Origin: Spongiibacter taiwanensis
GTDB lineage: Bacteria > Pseudomonadota > Gammaproteobacteria > Pseudomonadales > Spongiibacteraceae
Direction of reading: 5' to 3'
Length of the DNA stretch: 64,000 nt
Assembly (NCBI RefSeq): GCF_023702635.1
Contig: NZ_CP098455.1
Location: 2,170,001 to 2,234,000 of the forward strand
Positions 63,011 through 64,000 of the stretch are shown in pieces; the stretch's first letter is position 1, and each line of letters opens with the position of its first letter. The notes under the pieces are model-generated. The model made no database searches and was not told the origin of the DNA. It saw only the letters and a list, made by a program, of their open reading frames with translations. A program made the translations under genes and the position numbers.

Positions 63011-64000
63011 GCCGCGGCGTCCACCCCTGCTGGTTTGCCTAGGGTGATTCGCCCACTCTCATTTTCTACTTGCCAGGGCCGGCGCTCGCCGCCCAGCGCT
63101 TCGGCAACGGCGAGGCCGGATTGGATGCCATCTTCGTGGAAACCGTAGCCAAAGTAGCTGCCGCAGAACCAGCTGCGCTGTTGGCCTTGGAGCTTCCAGA
63201 GCTTTTGCTGGGCATCCAGGGCTTTGGTATCAAAAATCGGGTGCTGGTAATCGAATTCCCGGTAGACCAGGTGGGGACGGGGCTCCCGCAATGGGTTGAG
63301 GGTCACCAGCACCGATTCTTGGCAGGGCAGCTTTTGCAGGGCGTTCATCCAATAGCTGACGGAGACTTTCTGCTGGTCGCCGCGCTGGGAGGACAGATAA
63401 TTCCAGCTGGACCATACGTCACCCAGGTTGGGCATCAGCCGCTCATCCCGGTGCAATACCGCCCGATTGGTTTCGTACTGAAAGGCGCTCAGCAGCCGCT
63501 GCTCTTCGAGAGTCGGGTCTTTGATCATCTTGAGTGTCTGATCAGCATGGCTGGCAAACACCACGTGGTCGAAGTGGTGCTCGTGGCCGTTTTGATCGAT
63601 CACGGTTACCCGGTCGGGGGTGCGCTTGACCGATTCCACCGCACAGCCCAGGCGGATATCGTTCAGCGATCCGCTGATGCGTTTTACGTATTCCTGGGAG
63701 CCGCCAATGACGCTCTGCCATTGGGGGCGATCATTCAACTGCAGCAACCCGTGGTTTTCACAGAAACGGAGGAAGGTTTTGGCCGGGTAGTCGAGCATTT
63801 TGCTGGTCGGTGTCGACCAAATCGCCGCTCCCATAGGCAGCAGGTGATCCTCCGAAAAGCCCTTGCTGAAGCCCTCTTTGGTCAGCAGTTCGCCGAGGGT
63901 CATGTCATCGTCAAGCTTTTGTAGCCAGCCATTACTTTTGCGGTAGAAGCGCAGAATATCGAGCACCATCCGCCAGAACCGCAGGCTGAACAGGTTTTTC
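63007..64000 (-). CDS. FAD-dependent amine-oxidase-like oxidoreductase, C-terminal part
   Basis: The gene runs off the right edge; about 331 C-terminal residues are visible, without the N-terminal dinucleotide-binding motif. ILRFYRKSNGWLQKLDDDMTLGELLTKEGFSKGFSEDHLLPMGAAIWS, DHVVFASHADQTLKMI, RAVLHRDERLMP and WFCGSYFGYGFHEDGIQSGLAVAEALGG are features of the FAD-binding protein that partners DUF1365. It is probably the first or an early gene of the leftward lipid-modification operon. Confidence 0.9.
   Translation of the reverse strand, partial: KNLFSLRFWRMVLDILRFYRKSNGWLQKLDDDMTLGELLTKEGFSKGFSEDHLLPMGAAIWSTPTSKMLDYPAKTFLRFCENHGLLQLNDRPQWQSVIGGSQEYVKRISGSLNDIRLGCAVESVKRTPDRVTVIDQNGHEHHFDHVVFASHADQTLKMIKDPTLEEQRLLSAFQYETNRAVLHRDERLMPNLGDVWSSWNYLSSQRGDQQKVSVSYWMNALQKLPCQESVLVTLNPLREPRPHLVYREFDYQHPIFDTKALDAQQKLWKLQGQQRSWFCGSYFGYGFHEDGIQSGLAVAEALGGERRPWQVENESGRITLGKPAGVDAAA

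Overview
The window is a piece of a Gammaproteobacterial chromosome with fairly high GC. The gene set (the neighbour order pckA / hslO-hslR-yrfG, ubiC-ubiA, PA2778/PA2779-type proteins, polyhydroxyalkanoate phasins with a PhaD-like regulator, an RND pump and an integron integrase) fits a marine or environmental lineage near the Pseudomonas / Cellvibrio / Spongiibacter groups. I cannot fix the genus from sequence alone.

Layout. 1-5 kb: the end of a sigma-54 activator, a lipoprotein, and small enzyme or membrane genes (VOC, RibD-C reductase, DUF2798, DUF2938, DUF1428) around a LysR gene. 5-9.4 kb: an adaptor/permease RND efflux operon, possibly preceded by the relic of a TetR gene. 9.4-11.3 kb: an AT-richer block with one secreted protein of unknown function, bracketed by a 57-bp direct repeat of the permease gene's 3' end. 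11.4-16 kb: a lipoprotein 5'-nucleotidase with a collagen-like stalk, and catalase-peroxidase katG.

16.1-22.3 kb is a chromosomal integron. The integrase gene intI reads leftward. An attI-like region and an array of mostly orphan cassettes on the plus strand follow, separated by attC sites. Cassettes encode two small membrane proteins, a secreted protein, a TIR-domain protein with the look of a defence effector, a lipoprotein, a reversed YefM/YoeB-type toxin-antitoxin pair and another secreted protein. The distal half has decayed: an IS3 fragment lies in one attC, one attC has a mutated core, a transposase relic is present, and the last attC is truncated.

22.4-30.1 kb: DUF4197 lipoprotein, YrhK, TspO, a dicarboxylate symporter, an exported DNA ligase, a methyltransferase, rubredoxin, ubiC-ubiA (ubiquinone) and a FemAB/GNAT-like protein. 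30.2-32.2 kb: gene-poor repeat DNA containing an apparently intact IS481-family element. 32.2-45.4 kb: trhP, two OmpA/TSP3 proteins, trkH, a moaA-cupin-MoxR-VWA operon, murI and a peroxiredoxin. 45.5-51.4 kb: Hsp20, cobS, a glycine-zipper/PA2779/PA2778 cluster and tex. 51.5-57.9 kb: a TetR regulator with two phasins (PHA granules), pckA, and hslO-hslR-yrfG. 58-64 kb: a TetR gene divergent from a ketoacyl-ACP synthase III, then a leftward lipid-modification operon (FAD oxidoreductase, DUF1365, cyclopropane synthase family, second FAD oxidoreductase).

The most interesting part is the integron, above all the TIR cassette. The second is the block inserted behind the efflux operon.
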